In this document: one piece after another, positions 1 through 8,048 of the stretch | Numbering within the stretch: the stretch's first letter is position 1 | How the letters are laid out: every line of letters begins with the position of its first letter | Origin: JAKVAV01 sp964635965 | GTDB lineage: Bacteria; Bacteroidota; Bacteroidia; Flavobacteriales_D; Cryomorphaceae | DNA: 16,753 nt | NCBI GenBank assembly: GCA_964635965.1 | Contig: CAZWQX010000085.1 | Location: 1-16,753 of the forward strand | Direction: 5' to 3' | The notes under the pieces: model-generated | What the model was told of the DNA's origin: nothing | Databases searched by the model: none | Seen by the model: only the letters and a program-made list of their open reading frames with translations | Translations under genes and position numbers: made by a program

Positions 1-18
1 TTTTAAACCAAACAGAAA

Positions 19-2853
19 ATGAAGAAGTGGATTTACGCGATGTTTTTGGCAGTTGTCGGATTGACGGTAACAGCTCAGGTAGTGACAGTTGACCCGCCTT
101 TCCCAACCATTAATGATGAGGTAACCATTACTTTTAATGCTACTGAAGGTAATGGTGATTTGACTGGAGTCGTACCGGTTTATGCTCATACAGGTGTCAT
201 TTTTAACGGTGCTCTCTCTGAATGGCAAAATGTACAAGGAGAGTGGGGTACGAATGACCCTGATGTATTGATGACGGTTGTCGGTCCTAACACGCATCAG
301 ATTACATACAACATTATTGATTTTTACGGACTAACCGGGGATGAAAACGTGACTCATCTTTCATTCGTTTTTCGAAATGGAAATGGAACAGTAGTAGGTC
401 GTGATACTGACGGTTCTGATATTTATGTACCCGTTTTCCCCGAGGGACAATTCGCTGCTACGATAACAGCACCTACAGCACCTGAAATAATTTTCGATCC
501 TGTTTCCGATTACGCGTTTTCAGGCGAGGCGAATCAGGCTTCGGATATTACCCTATATCTCGATGACAATGAAGTAAGCTCAGGGAGTGGTGTTCAATCG
601 GTTTCTGCTTCAGTTGATCTTACATCATTAGCTGTAGGACAATATTGGCTGTGGATGGAGGCTGATAATGGAGAAGCAACCGTTACGGATTCCACTTACA
701 TAATTATTCAAAGCGATCCGCAGGTACTACCATCTCCTCCGGGGGTTGAAGACGGTATTAATTATCTGGATGACAACACGGTTGTATTGCAGCTCAATGC
801 TCCGTTCAAAGACTTTGTTTACGTTCTGGGTGATTTCAATGATTGGCAGTTTGATACTGACTATTTTATGAACGTTACTCCTGAAGGAGATCGTTACTGG
901 TTGCAGATTGACAATCTGGTTGCAGGTCAAGAATACCGTTTTCAGTATAGCATTGATGAAGAGGATTTAAGAATTGCGGATATCTACTGTGAGAAAATCT
1001 TGGATCCCTGGAATGACCCATTCATTCCCGAAGAGACTTATCCTGGATTAATTGATTATCCTGACGGGCTGACAACAGAGATTGTTGGTGTATTTCAAAC
1101 AGCTCAAGAGCCATACGATTGGCAAGTAGAAAACTTCCAACGTCCGCCCCAGGATCAATTAGTGATCTATGAACTTTTGGTAAGAGACTTCTTGGAAGAT
1201 CACTCTTATGAGTCTTTGATTGACACTCTTCCGTACTTTGAAAGACTAGGGGTTAATGCTATCCAGTTCATGCCGATTATGGAGTTTGAAGGAAACATTT
1301 CATGGGGTTATAACCCGATGTTCTACTTTGCTCCCGATAAGTATTACGGTACTGAAGAAAAGCTTAAAGAATTCATCGATGAATGCCACCAAAGAGGTAT
1401 GGCAGTAATTCTCGATGCCGTATTTAACCATTCATTTGGCCAAAATCCTCAGGTAAGAATGTATTCTGAAAACGGAGCAGCTGGCCCTGTGACAGCGGAA
1501 AATCCTTGGTTCAATGTAATACCAAAGCACGACTTCAATGTAGGCTATGATTACAATCACGATTCAGAAGACGTACAAAAATTCGTAGAGAGAAATTTGC
1601 GATACTGGGTCGAAGAGTACAAAATGGATGGATTCAGATTCGATCTCAGTAAAGGGTTCACACAAAACAATACCCTAGGTAACGTAGGAGCTTGGAATCA
1701 ATACGATCAATCGAGAGTCGATAACTGGACTCGTATTAGAGATGAAATTTATGCCTATGACGACGGGGTTTATTTAATTCTTGAGCACTTGGGCGACAAT
1801 CCCGAAGAAACAGTTTTGGCGAATGAAGGATTCATGCTTTGGGGTAAAATGACAGAGCAATACAATCAGAATTCAATGGGGTATCCGTCGAATGCAAACC
1901 TAAACTGGGCAGACTATCAGGTAAGAGGATGGAGCAATCCCAACCTGATCAGTTACGCTGAGAGTCATGATGAAGAAAGATTGATGTACAAGAATCTTCA
2001 ATTTGGTAATAGCAGTGGTGGTTATGATGTAACTGACCTAGAGACTGCCTTATCAAGACAAGAGGCTGTTGCTGCCTTCTTGTATCCACATCGCGGCCCC
2101 AAAATGTTGTGGCAATTTGGTGAATTAGGTTATGATTTCAGTATCAATTATTGCGAAGATGGATCGATTCAAGAAGGTTGTAGAACCAATCCTAAACCCA
2201 TTCTTTGGGAATACCAAGACGTACCTGCTCGTGAAAGGTTATATAAAGTTACAGCGGCATTAATCAAGCTCAAAACTGAAAATGAGGCATTTAGATCGGA
2301 CAATTACACTTGGGATGTAGGAGGTTTGGGCAAGAGGCTCATTATCCAGCACCCTCAAATGGACGTAGTGATTATTGCCAATTTTGATGTGAATCCAATC
2401 AGTATGGTTCCGGGATTCACTCAGACAGGTACATGGTATGACTACTTTACGGGAGGTTCTATAATCGAAGAGAATTTGAGTAATCCTTTTCTCCTCGAAC
2501 CGGGTGAGTACAGAGTATACACTACTGTTGAGTTAGAAACTCCTGACATCACAGTCGGTGTATACGATACAGATTTTGCCGGAGGAGCGCTTGATGCGCC
2601 GTATCCCAACCCATTTACCGATTTTACTCAGCTCTCCTTTGATTTGGAGAAGTCGTCACAAATAGAAATTCTTGTGATGGATCTTCAAGGAAGAGTAATT
2701 AGAAACTTAGCTTCAGGAAAATTCGCAGCGGGAAATCACATGCAGAGATGGAACGGTCGCGACGATTCGGGTGCTAAGGTTCCCGCTGGACTATACTTTA
2801 TCAACCTGCGCTCTGAAACGGGCGTTGCCACCGCAAAAGTGATGGTTAACTAA
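19..2853 (+). CDS. Secreted GH13 alpha-amylase-family enzyme with T9SS sorting domain
   Basis: This 944-residue enzyme probably hydrolyses alpha-1,4 (or alpha-1,6) glucosidic bonds of starch-like glucans at the cell surface or outside the cell. A signal peptide ends near A19. It is followed by a beta-rich module (about 20-150), an Ig-like module (about 155-232) and a CBM48/E-set-like domain (about 248-345, with GDFNDW at 271-276). The GH13 barrel starts near 380. All catalytic signatures are visible: DAVFNH (466-471), GFRFDLSK with R540 and nucleophile D542, ILEH with acid/base E589, and SHDEE with H650 and D651. A C-terminal beta domain (about 773-840) precedes a T9SS type A sorting tail (about 858-944, PYPNPF at 861-866 and a glycine/proline-rich end). 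The start has no Shine-Dalgarno site, as usual in Bacteroidota, but fits the signal peptide. SusC/SusD genes follow. Exact specificity (amylase, neopullulanase, transferase) cannot be read from the sequence. Confidence 0.93.
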   Translation: MKKWIYAMFLAVVGLTVTAQVVTVDPPFPTINDEVTITFNATEGNGDLTGVVPVYAHTGVIFNGALSEWQNVQGEWGTNDPDVLMTVVGPNTHQITYNIIDFYGLTGDENVTHLSFVFRNGNGTVVGRDTDGSDIYVPVFPEGQFAATITAPTAPEIIFDPVSDYAFSGEANQASDITLYLDDNEVSSGSGVQSVSASVDLTSLAVGQYWLWMEADNGEATVTDSTYIIIQSDPQVLPSPPGVEDGINYLDDNTVVLQLNAPFKDFVYVLGDFNDWQFDTDYFMNVTPEGDRYWLQIDNLVAGQEYRFQYSIDEEDLRIADIYCEKILDPWNDPFIPEETYPGLIDYPDGLTTEIVGVFQTAQEPYDWQVENFQRPPQDQLVIYELLVRDFLEDHSYESLIDTLPYFERLGVNAIQFMPIMEFEGNISWGYNPMFYFAPDKYYGTEEKLKEFIDECHQRGMAVILDAVFNHSFGQNPQVRMYSENGAAGPVTAENPWFNVIPKHDFNVGYDYNHDSEDVQKFVERNLRYWVEEYKMDGFRFDLSKGFTQNNTLGNVGAWNQYDQSRVDNWTRIRDEIYAYDDGVYLILEHLGDNPEETVLANEGFMLWGKMTEQYNQNSMGYPSNANLNWADYQVRGWSNPNLISYAESHDEERLMYKNLQFGNSSGGYDVTDLETALSRQEAVAAFLYPHRGPKMLWQFGELGYDFSINYCEDGSIQEGCRTNPKPILWEYQDVPARERLYKVTAALIKLKTENEAFRSDNYTWDVGGLGKRLIIQHPQMDVVIIANFDVNPISMVPGFTQTGTWYDYFTGGSIIEENLSNPFLLEPGEYRVYTTVELETPDITVGVYDTDFAGGALDAPYPNPFTDFTQLSFDLEKSSQIEILVMDLQGRVIRNLASGKFAAGNHMQRWNGRDDSGAKVPAGLYFINLRSETGVATAKVMVN

Positions 2854-2875
2854 AAGATGATTTTTGTCAGGTTAC

Positions 2876-2908
2876 TCAGTTGTGTACAATTGACACAATG
2901 ATTTTTTT
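2876..2908 (+). terminator. Candidate weak intrinsic terminator after the GH13 gene
   Basis: An inverted repeat TTGTGT (2880-2885) / ACACAA (2893-2898) with a 7-base loop extends outward as TCA/TGA around one bulged G. It is followed directly by seven T residues (2902-2908). The position, 22 bases after the GH13 stop, fits a rho-independent terminator or an attenuator between the GH13 gene and susC. The stem is short and AT-rich, so termination would be partial. The same palindrome could instead be an operator for a regulator. Confidence 0.45.
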
Positions 2909-2917
2909 ATACTTTTA
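2890..2917 (+). promoter_or_regulatory. Candidate Bacteroidota-type promoter for susC
   Basis: The word TACTTTTA (2910-2917) matches the Bacteroidota -7 consensus TAnnTTTG at all but the last base. A TTG (2890-2892) lies 17 bases upstream, within the usual spacing for the -33 element. The start codon of susC is 24 bases downstream. The region is AT-rich, so a chance match is quite possible. The -33 element would overlap the hairpin at 2876-2908. Confidence 0.3.
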
Positions 2918-2941
2918 ACACATTCTAAAAATCGCTCAAGC

Positions 2942-5900
2942 ATGAAGAAGCTTTTTACCCAATTTTTATGGGCGCTTTCCTTGCTCTTGATTTCATCCGC
3001 TGGTCTTAATGCGCAGTCAATCGTTGGAACGGTTTACGACGAAAATGGATTGACTATGCCTGGAGTTACCGTGAGAATCGAAGGCACCACGAAAGGTGAT
3101 GCCACCGATCTCGACGGAAAATATGAAATCACCGACGCACCTGTAGGAGAGCAAACGCTCATCTTTTCTTTTATTGGTTACCAAGAGCAACGCGAAGTTG
3201 TGAATGTCCCACCATCGGGATCGGTATCCGTTAATCGCAACATGTCCCTGGACTCTGAAACACTGGAAGAGTTTGTGGTAGTCGGATATGGAGTTCAAAG
3301 AAAACGAGAAGTGACAGGTTCCATCGAGAAGGTGGGAACCAAAGAACTTACCGATATACCGACTCCAAGTTTTGAGGCAGGTCTTCAAGGAAAAGCTGCG
3401 GGGGTTCAAGTAACACAGGGGAGTGGACTAGCTGGTTCGGCCTCCGTAGTGCGTGTCCGTGGTATTGCTTCCATCTCAGCCGCAGGTGACCCACTTTATG
3501 TGGTTGATGGTATTCCCATTACACAGGATTACTTCTTGAACGGGAATAGAGGAGCAATGAACAATAATCCATTAGCTACAATTAACCCCAACGATATTGA
3601 GAGTGTTGAGATCTTGAAGGATGCTGCAGCTACAGGTATTTACGGTTCCCGTGGTGCAAATGGAGTAATATTAATTACGACCAAATCCGGTTCGGGAACA
3701 GGCTGGGACTTCAATTTAAGTACTCGACACGGTGTTTCTCTCCCAACGGCGCGTCCAAACATGTTGAACTCTTCTGAATGGCTTCAACTTTATCAAGAGG
3801 CTTGGGAGAATGATGGTAATGTGGGTTTGGCTCCGCTTCCGGGAAACATTTCATGGGAAAGAGCACGTCAAACCGATACTGATTGGGTAGATGAGACTAT
3901 CGGGGTTGGTTTTAAACAAGCGTATAATTTCTCGGCGAATTTTGGTACGAGGAAATTGAAGTTGTTCAGCTCAATTGGTTATGACGATAATGGGTCTTAT
4001 CTGGAAGGAAACTCATACGTGCGCTCCTCTTTCAGAACCAACGCTACATACCAAGTCAATGATAAACTGGATTTATCTGCAAGTGTTTCGGTGAGCCAGG
4101 GTATAAATAATAGAGTAGATGCAGCATGGAGTGGTGGTCTTGGAGCTGCTATGTCAACAGCCCTTCCAATTTATCCCATATTTCACCCCGATACCATTTT
4201 TGATGGTCAAGGAAATATTCTCCATTTACCTGGAGACTATTGGGATGATGGATCGAATCCTGTTCGCCAAAGAGAATTGACTGAATGGAGAACCACTGAA
4301 TGGCGTTCGATCAATAACTTCTCTCTCGAGTATCGGCCGATCAAAAACATGTTTGTGAAAGCATATGTTGGTTATGACTACTTAGACTTGAAAGACGACA
4401 AATTCACGGATGCTCTATTAAGAAACGGCGAAAGAACATCCGGTTTGTTCAATCTTGCTGAACGTTGGTCAGTATTTACTAATAACTGGAATACAAATGG
4501 TACGGTTTCTTACATCCACGATTTGGATGATAAGAATACCTTAACTTATATGGCAGGTTTTGAATACCAAGAATCACGGACCTTATCAAAACCGAGACTA
4601 TTTCGTGAGGATGAATCCGTGGATGGACCGTTTTATGACAATGATGATTTATTGAATCAGCAGTTCCAACAAGTTGAAATTGGAGACAGCACGGTTACCG
4701 TTCCGGGAGTTCAAACAGATGGAAACAATGATACTCAGGTCTTCAACTTTATTTCCGCCTTTGGACGAATCAACTATGCCAGAGATAACAAGTACTTTGC
4801 ACAAGCAACATTTCGTGCGGATGGATCTTCTCGATTTGGTGAAAATAATAGATGGGGATTCTTTCCAAGTGCTAGTGTTGGCTGGGTAATGTCAGAAGAG
4901 AACTTCTTAAAAGGAAATGAGACCATTTCATTTATGAAGTTGAGAGCAGGTTGGGGAATCACGGGTAATGCCGCTATTCCAAATTACCGCCAATACGGCT
5001 TGTACGAAACCAGACAATTAGGTTACAATAACGAGGATTTCAGATTCTTAAGTGTAGCTCCGAATCCTGATCTTCAATGGGAAACTTCGAATGTATTCGA
5101 CATCGCCTTGGAAACCGGATTCTTCGAAGATCGCATCACAACGACACTATCGTTTTATAACAAGAGAACTACTGATGTTCTACTTCGAATTACCCCTCAG
5201 CCCAGTACCGGATTTACCGAGTTTTGGGATAATGTAGGTGAGATTCTTAATTATGGGGTTGAATTTCAGTTAAGCAGTGTTAACATGGATCGAGAAAACT
5301 TCACATGGAGAACTGATTTCAACATTGCTTATAACTACAATGAAATTGTGAGTATTGGTAGTTATAGCGAAGACGCGATCAGCGGTGGTACGAACGATAC
5401 GAGGGTGGTTGTTGGAGAGCCTGTAGGAACAAACTTTTTGGTTGAATTTGCAGGCGTTGACCCGGTTACAGGAAGAAACGTTTACTTGGATATCAATGGA
5501 AATCCGACAAATACATGGGATCCATCTAATAGAAAAGCCGTAGGGCGTGTGTTACCTCTAGCTGTTGGTGGTATTACCAACACTTTTGATATTGGTCGAT
5601 GGAGTATTGGATTGGTAATGATTTTCAGCGTTGGAAGTGATATCTACGATTCTTCTTCAAAACGTCAAAATGGTGTCGTAACTGACTGGAACATGAGGAC
5701 GGAAGTATTTGATCGTTGGAGACAATCCGGTGATCAGGCCGAATTTGCCCAACTTTCTCGTCAAGTGGAGAATTATGGTCTGGATGATGCATTTAACAAT
5801 AACACAACTCAGTGGTTGGACGATGGAGATTACCTCCGAATCAGGCGTCTGAGTGTTACATATAACCTACCTGCCTTCAACGTGGGCACGGCTAAGTTTA

Positions 5901-6082
5901 AAGGAGCTTCAATCACCGCTAGCGCTTCAAACTTCTTGACATTTACCAACTTCGATGGTTTGGATCCTGAGATTGCAAGAGATTTCGAAGACGCCACTGA
6001 TAGGAATATGAGTCCGAATATCACGTATTTGACTCCTCCTCAGGAAATGAGCTTTAACCTAGCACTTAACTTATTATTCTAA
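2942..6082 (+). CDS. susC: SusC/RagA-family TonB-dependent outer-membrane transporter
   Basis: This 1046-residue protein is an outer-membrane beta-barrel that imports glycan oligomers using TonB energy, together with its SusD lid. A signal peptide ends near A24. Next comes a carboxypeptidase-regulatory-like beta sandwich (about 26-105) starting with IVGTVYDENG, and a TonB-box-like stretch EEFVVVGYG (109-117). The plug domain carries the SusC family signatures LQGKAAGVQV (148-157) and SVEILKDAAATGIYGSRGAN (221-240). The remaining roughly 750 residues are barrel with alternating aromatic strands, and the last residue is phenylalanine, as usual for barrels inserted by the Bam machinery. Length is typical of the family. 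The susD gene starts 5 bases after its stop, so the two are certainly one transcription unit. Alpha-glucan as substrate is inferred from the adjacent GH13 gene. Confidence 0.96.
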   Translation: MKKLFTQFLWALSLLLISSAGLNAQSIVGTVYDENGLTMPGVTVRIEGTTKGDATDLDGKYEITDAPVGEQTLIFSFIGYQEQREVVNVPPSGSVSVNRNMSLDSETLEEFVVVGYGVQRKREVTGSIEKVGTKELTDIPTPSFEAGLQGKAAGVQVTQGSGLAGSASVVRVRGIASISAAGDPLYVVDGIPITQDYFLNGNRGAMNNNPLATINPNDIESVEILKDAAATGIYGSRGANGVILITTKSGSGTGWDFNLSTRHGVSLPTARPNMLNSSEWLQLYQEAWENDGNVGLAPLPGNISWERARQTDTDWVDETIGVGFKQAYNFSANFGTRKLKLFSSIGYDDNGSYLEGNSYVRSSFRTNATYQVNDKLDLSASVSVSQGINNRVDAAWSGGLGAAMSTALPIYPIFHPDTIFDGQGNILHLPGDYWDDGSNPVRQRELTEWRTTEWRSINNFSLEYRPIKNMFVKAYVGYDYLDLKDDKFTDALLRNGERTSGLFNLAERWSVFTNNWNTNGTVSYIHDLDDKNTLTYMAGFEYQESRTLSKPRLFREDESVDGPFYDNDDLLNQQFQQVEIGDSTVTVPGVQTDGNNDTQVFNFISAFGRINYARDNKYFAQATFRADGSSRFGENNRWGFFPSASVGWVMSEENFLKGNETISFMKLRAGWGITGNAAIPNYRQYGLYETRQLGYNNEDFRFLSVAPNPDLQWETSNVFDIALETGFFEDRITTTLSFYNKRTTDVLLRITPQPSTGFTEFWDNVGEILNYGVEFQLSSVNMDRENFTWRTDFNIAYNYNEIVSIGSYSEDAISGGTNDTRVVVGEPVGTNFLVEFAGVDPVTGRNVYLDINGNPTNTWDPSNRKAVGRVLPLAVGGITNTFDIGRWSIGLVMIFSVGSDIYDSSSKRQNGVVTDWNMRTEVFDRWRQSGDQAEFAQLSRQVENYGLDDAFNNNTTQWLDDGDYLRIRRLSVTYNLPAFNVGTAKFKGASITASASNFLTFTNFDGLDPEIARDFEDATDRNMSPNITYLTPPQEMSFNLALNLLF

Positions 6083-6087
6083 TTACC

Positions 6088-7533
6088 ATGAAAAAGACAC
6101 TAAAATTTAGACGTTACGGTTTAGTCGTCCTTCTATCGGGTCTATTCCTTTTTTCATGTGAGGATTTACTGGAGCAAAAACCACCAACCGACCCCGGTAG
6201 TGGAAACATTCTTCCTTCTGAGGCGGTGCAGACACCAGCGGAAGTACAGGAAGTGTTGGTTTCTGCCTACGATGTACTGGCGAACACCTATAATGGGAAT
6301 TTGCAGAATTTATTCAATCTACTAGGGGATAATCTCGAAAGACCCGTTCAACAGGATAATTACACCTCGGTGTGGCTCCGCAATACCAGTATTTTCAACG
6401 GAAATGTTGGCGAACGCTTTAGAGATTTATATATCGCAGTGCTACGATCTAATACGGTCTTAGATAACTTGGATAGAGTTTCCGTTCCCGAGCCTATGGC
6501 AAGCAGAATGGCTGGAGAAGCAAGGTTTATTCGTGCCCTTTGCCATTTCGACGCGGTAAGAGGTTGGGCGCATCCGTACGATTGGACTCCTAATAACTCA
6601 CATGGAGGGGTTGCTATTAGATTAACCCCTGAAATCGTAAATGCCCCAAGGTCTACTGTTGGAGAAGTTTACAGTCAGATTCTTGCAGATATAGCATTTG
6701 CCAAAGAGAATCTTCCTGATATGAACACTGCAGGAGGCGAAGCATATGCAGATCGATGGAGTGCAATTGCCTTAGAAGCAGAGGTGCGTTTTCAAATGCA
6801 CCAGTATGATTTAGCATATGACTTAGCTAATCAAGTTATCACTTCCGGGCCTTTCGCGTTTGATCCTGATAATGTGAATCGCTATACATGGCCAGCAGTA
6901 AATCCTGAAGCTATCTTTTACATTTTTTCTGCAATCCGTGACGATGGAAATGTTGACGGGCGCAGCGGGGGCTTTTCAGGAAACTATTATTCAGGCCCGG
7001 ATGAAGTGACCACATGTAATTTTCAGGAAGAGTTTTTTCAGGCGAACAATGCATTGGGTCCATTAACTCCAAGGGCTTCCCAGTATGCCAATGTAAGTCA
7101 AGAAGAATCTCAGTTTTACATTACCACGATGTTTGCGCCTACGGACGATCGTCCCACGAATGATTACAACATCCCTATCTTGAGTATCACTCAAATGAAA
7201 TTGATTAGAGCGGAATCAGCCGCCGAATTGGGTGTTAACTTGGTGCAGGCAATTGACGATATCAATGATATTCGCGAACGGGCCAATGGAGGTAACCTCG
7301 GGAATTTACCCGGTTCAGCAAGCGCTGCAGATATTATCGAGGCGGCGAGATTAGAGAGAAGACTTGAGTTCCCTGTAAACGGTCAACGACTGCATGACCT
7401 AAAAAGAATTGGTTCTCAAGGTGAAGAAGTAATTGTGCGCGGAGTACCGTATGATTGCAACGGTATGATTTTACAATTTCCCTCCACGGAGGGAACGGAT
7501 CTCTTTCCGTTAAATATTTCGGGAGGATGTTAA
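6088..7533 (+). CDS. susD: SusD/RagB-family glycan-binding outer-membrane lipoprotein
   Basis: This 481-residue lipoprotein should cap the SusC barrel and capture oligosaccharides at the cell surface. The N-terminus has a lipoprotein signal ending in LFSC, with C24 as the lipidated cysteine, followed by EDLLEQKPP, a standard SusD opening. The helical, TPR-like fold is suggested by the stretch around 90-260 (for example EARFIRALCHFDAVRGW). The family signature near the C-terminus is clear: RLERRLEFPVNGQRLHDLKR (421-440). After it, the usual 'P-I-P-x-x-E' ending is altered to a short tail ending in FPLNISGGC, with a terminal cysteine. It lies 5 bases after susC and 10 bases before a small lipoprotein gene. 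Binding specificity is inferred from the locus only. Confidence 0.94.
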   Translation: MKKTLKFRRYGLVVLLSGLFLFSCEDLLEQKPPTDPGSGNILPSEAVQTPAEVQEVLVSAYDVLANTYNGNLQNLFNLLGDNLERPVQQDNYTSVWLRNTSIFNGNVGERFRDLYIAVLRSNTVLDNLDRVSVPEPMASRMAGEARFIRALCHFDAVRGWAHPYDWTPNNSHGGVAIRLTPEIVNAPRSTVGEVYSQILADIAFAKENLPDMNTAGGEAYADRWSAIALEAEVRFQMHQYDLAYDLANQVITSGPFAFDPDNVNRYTWPAVNPEAIFYIFSAIRDDGNVDGRSGGFSGNYYSGPDEVTTCNFQEEFFQANNALGPLTPRASQYANVSQEESQFYITTMFAPTDDRPTNDYNIPILSITQMKLIRAESAAELGVNLVQAIDDINDIRERANGGNLGNLPGSASAADIIEAARLERRLEFPVNGQRLHDLKRIGSQGEEVIVRGVPYDCNGMILQFPSTEGTDLFPLNISGGC

Positions 7534-7543
7534 TTTTACGATT

Positions 7544-8038
7544 ATGAAGAACAAGTTAAATTTAGTTTATCTACTGATGCTCATCATGTTTGTTTCTCAA
7601 GGATGCAAAGAAGATGAAGCAGAGATAGGAGAACCTTTTGATAAAACGGAAGGTTTGACAGCGACGGATTGGGTGATTAGTGAAGTATACTTGGTAGACG
7701 AAGGAAACCCTTCAAAACCGCAACGTGAGATTTCTGAGTTTTACGTTTCGGGTACTGATCTTCTGCAAATGTCGTTTGATGCAAATGGAACGTTTGAATC
7801 CATTCAAGGTGATGGTTTGAATTTTTTCCCACCTTCCGGAGAATGGAACTTTAATGATTTGTCTGCTCCTACGAAGATCATTTTTACCTCTAACGGTGAA
7901 ATATTTGACGCTCCTCTCGGCGGACCAACTAGAATATCTGATAATCAACTCATTTTGAACGTAGAGAAGTCTTGTTTTGTCGATGGTGAGGAGAAGGCTG
8001 TCTTGGGATACAGATTCGTTTTTAACAGGAAACCTTAA
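7544..8038 (+). CDS. Small lipoprotein of unknown function in the SusCD locus (DUF5004/lipocalin-like?)
   Basis: This 164-residue protein has a lipoprotein signal ending in SQGC, with C21 as the lipidated residue, followed by the acidic stretch KEDEAE. Acidic residues after the cysteine are typical of Bacteroidota lipoproteins exported to the cell surface. The mature part is beta-rich and resembles small lipocalin-like proteins: a W near the start (LTATDWVISEVYL), a strand FDANGTFES, then GEWNFND and a final YRFVFNR strand. This pattern recalls the DUF5004 type of proteins often found next to susD, but I could not test the match. It sits between susD (10-base gap) and the two-module protein (10-base gap), so it is probably an accessory surface component of the alpha-glucan uptake complex. 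Its molecular function is not known. Confidence 0.8.
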   Translation: MKNKLNLVYLLMLIMFVSQGCKEDEAEIGEPFDKTEGLTATDWVISEVYLVDEGNPSKPQREISEFYVSGTDLLQMSFDANGTFESIQGDGLNFFPPSGEWNFNDLSAPTKIIFTSNGEIFDAPLGGPTRISDNQLILNVEKSCFVDGEEKAVLGYRFVFNRKP

Positions 8039-8048
8039 TTGAAGTAAG

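Noticed and set aside
2890..2913. TTGACA and TATACT as a sigma70-type promoter of susC
   Set aside because: The spacing is only 12 bases, and Bacteroidota do not use the -35/-10 consensus of enterobacteria.
3017..3409. A 130-codon minus-strand open frame within susC
   Set aside because: It is antisense to the conserved N-terminal and plug domains of SusC and shows no signal peptide or known motif.
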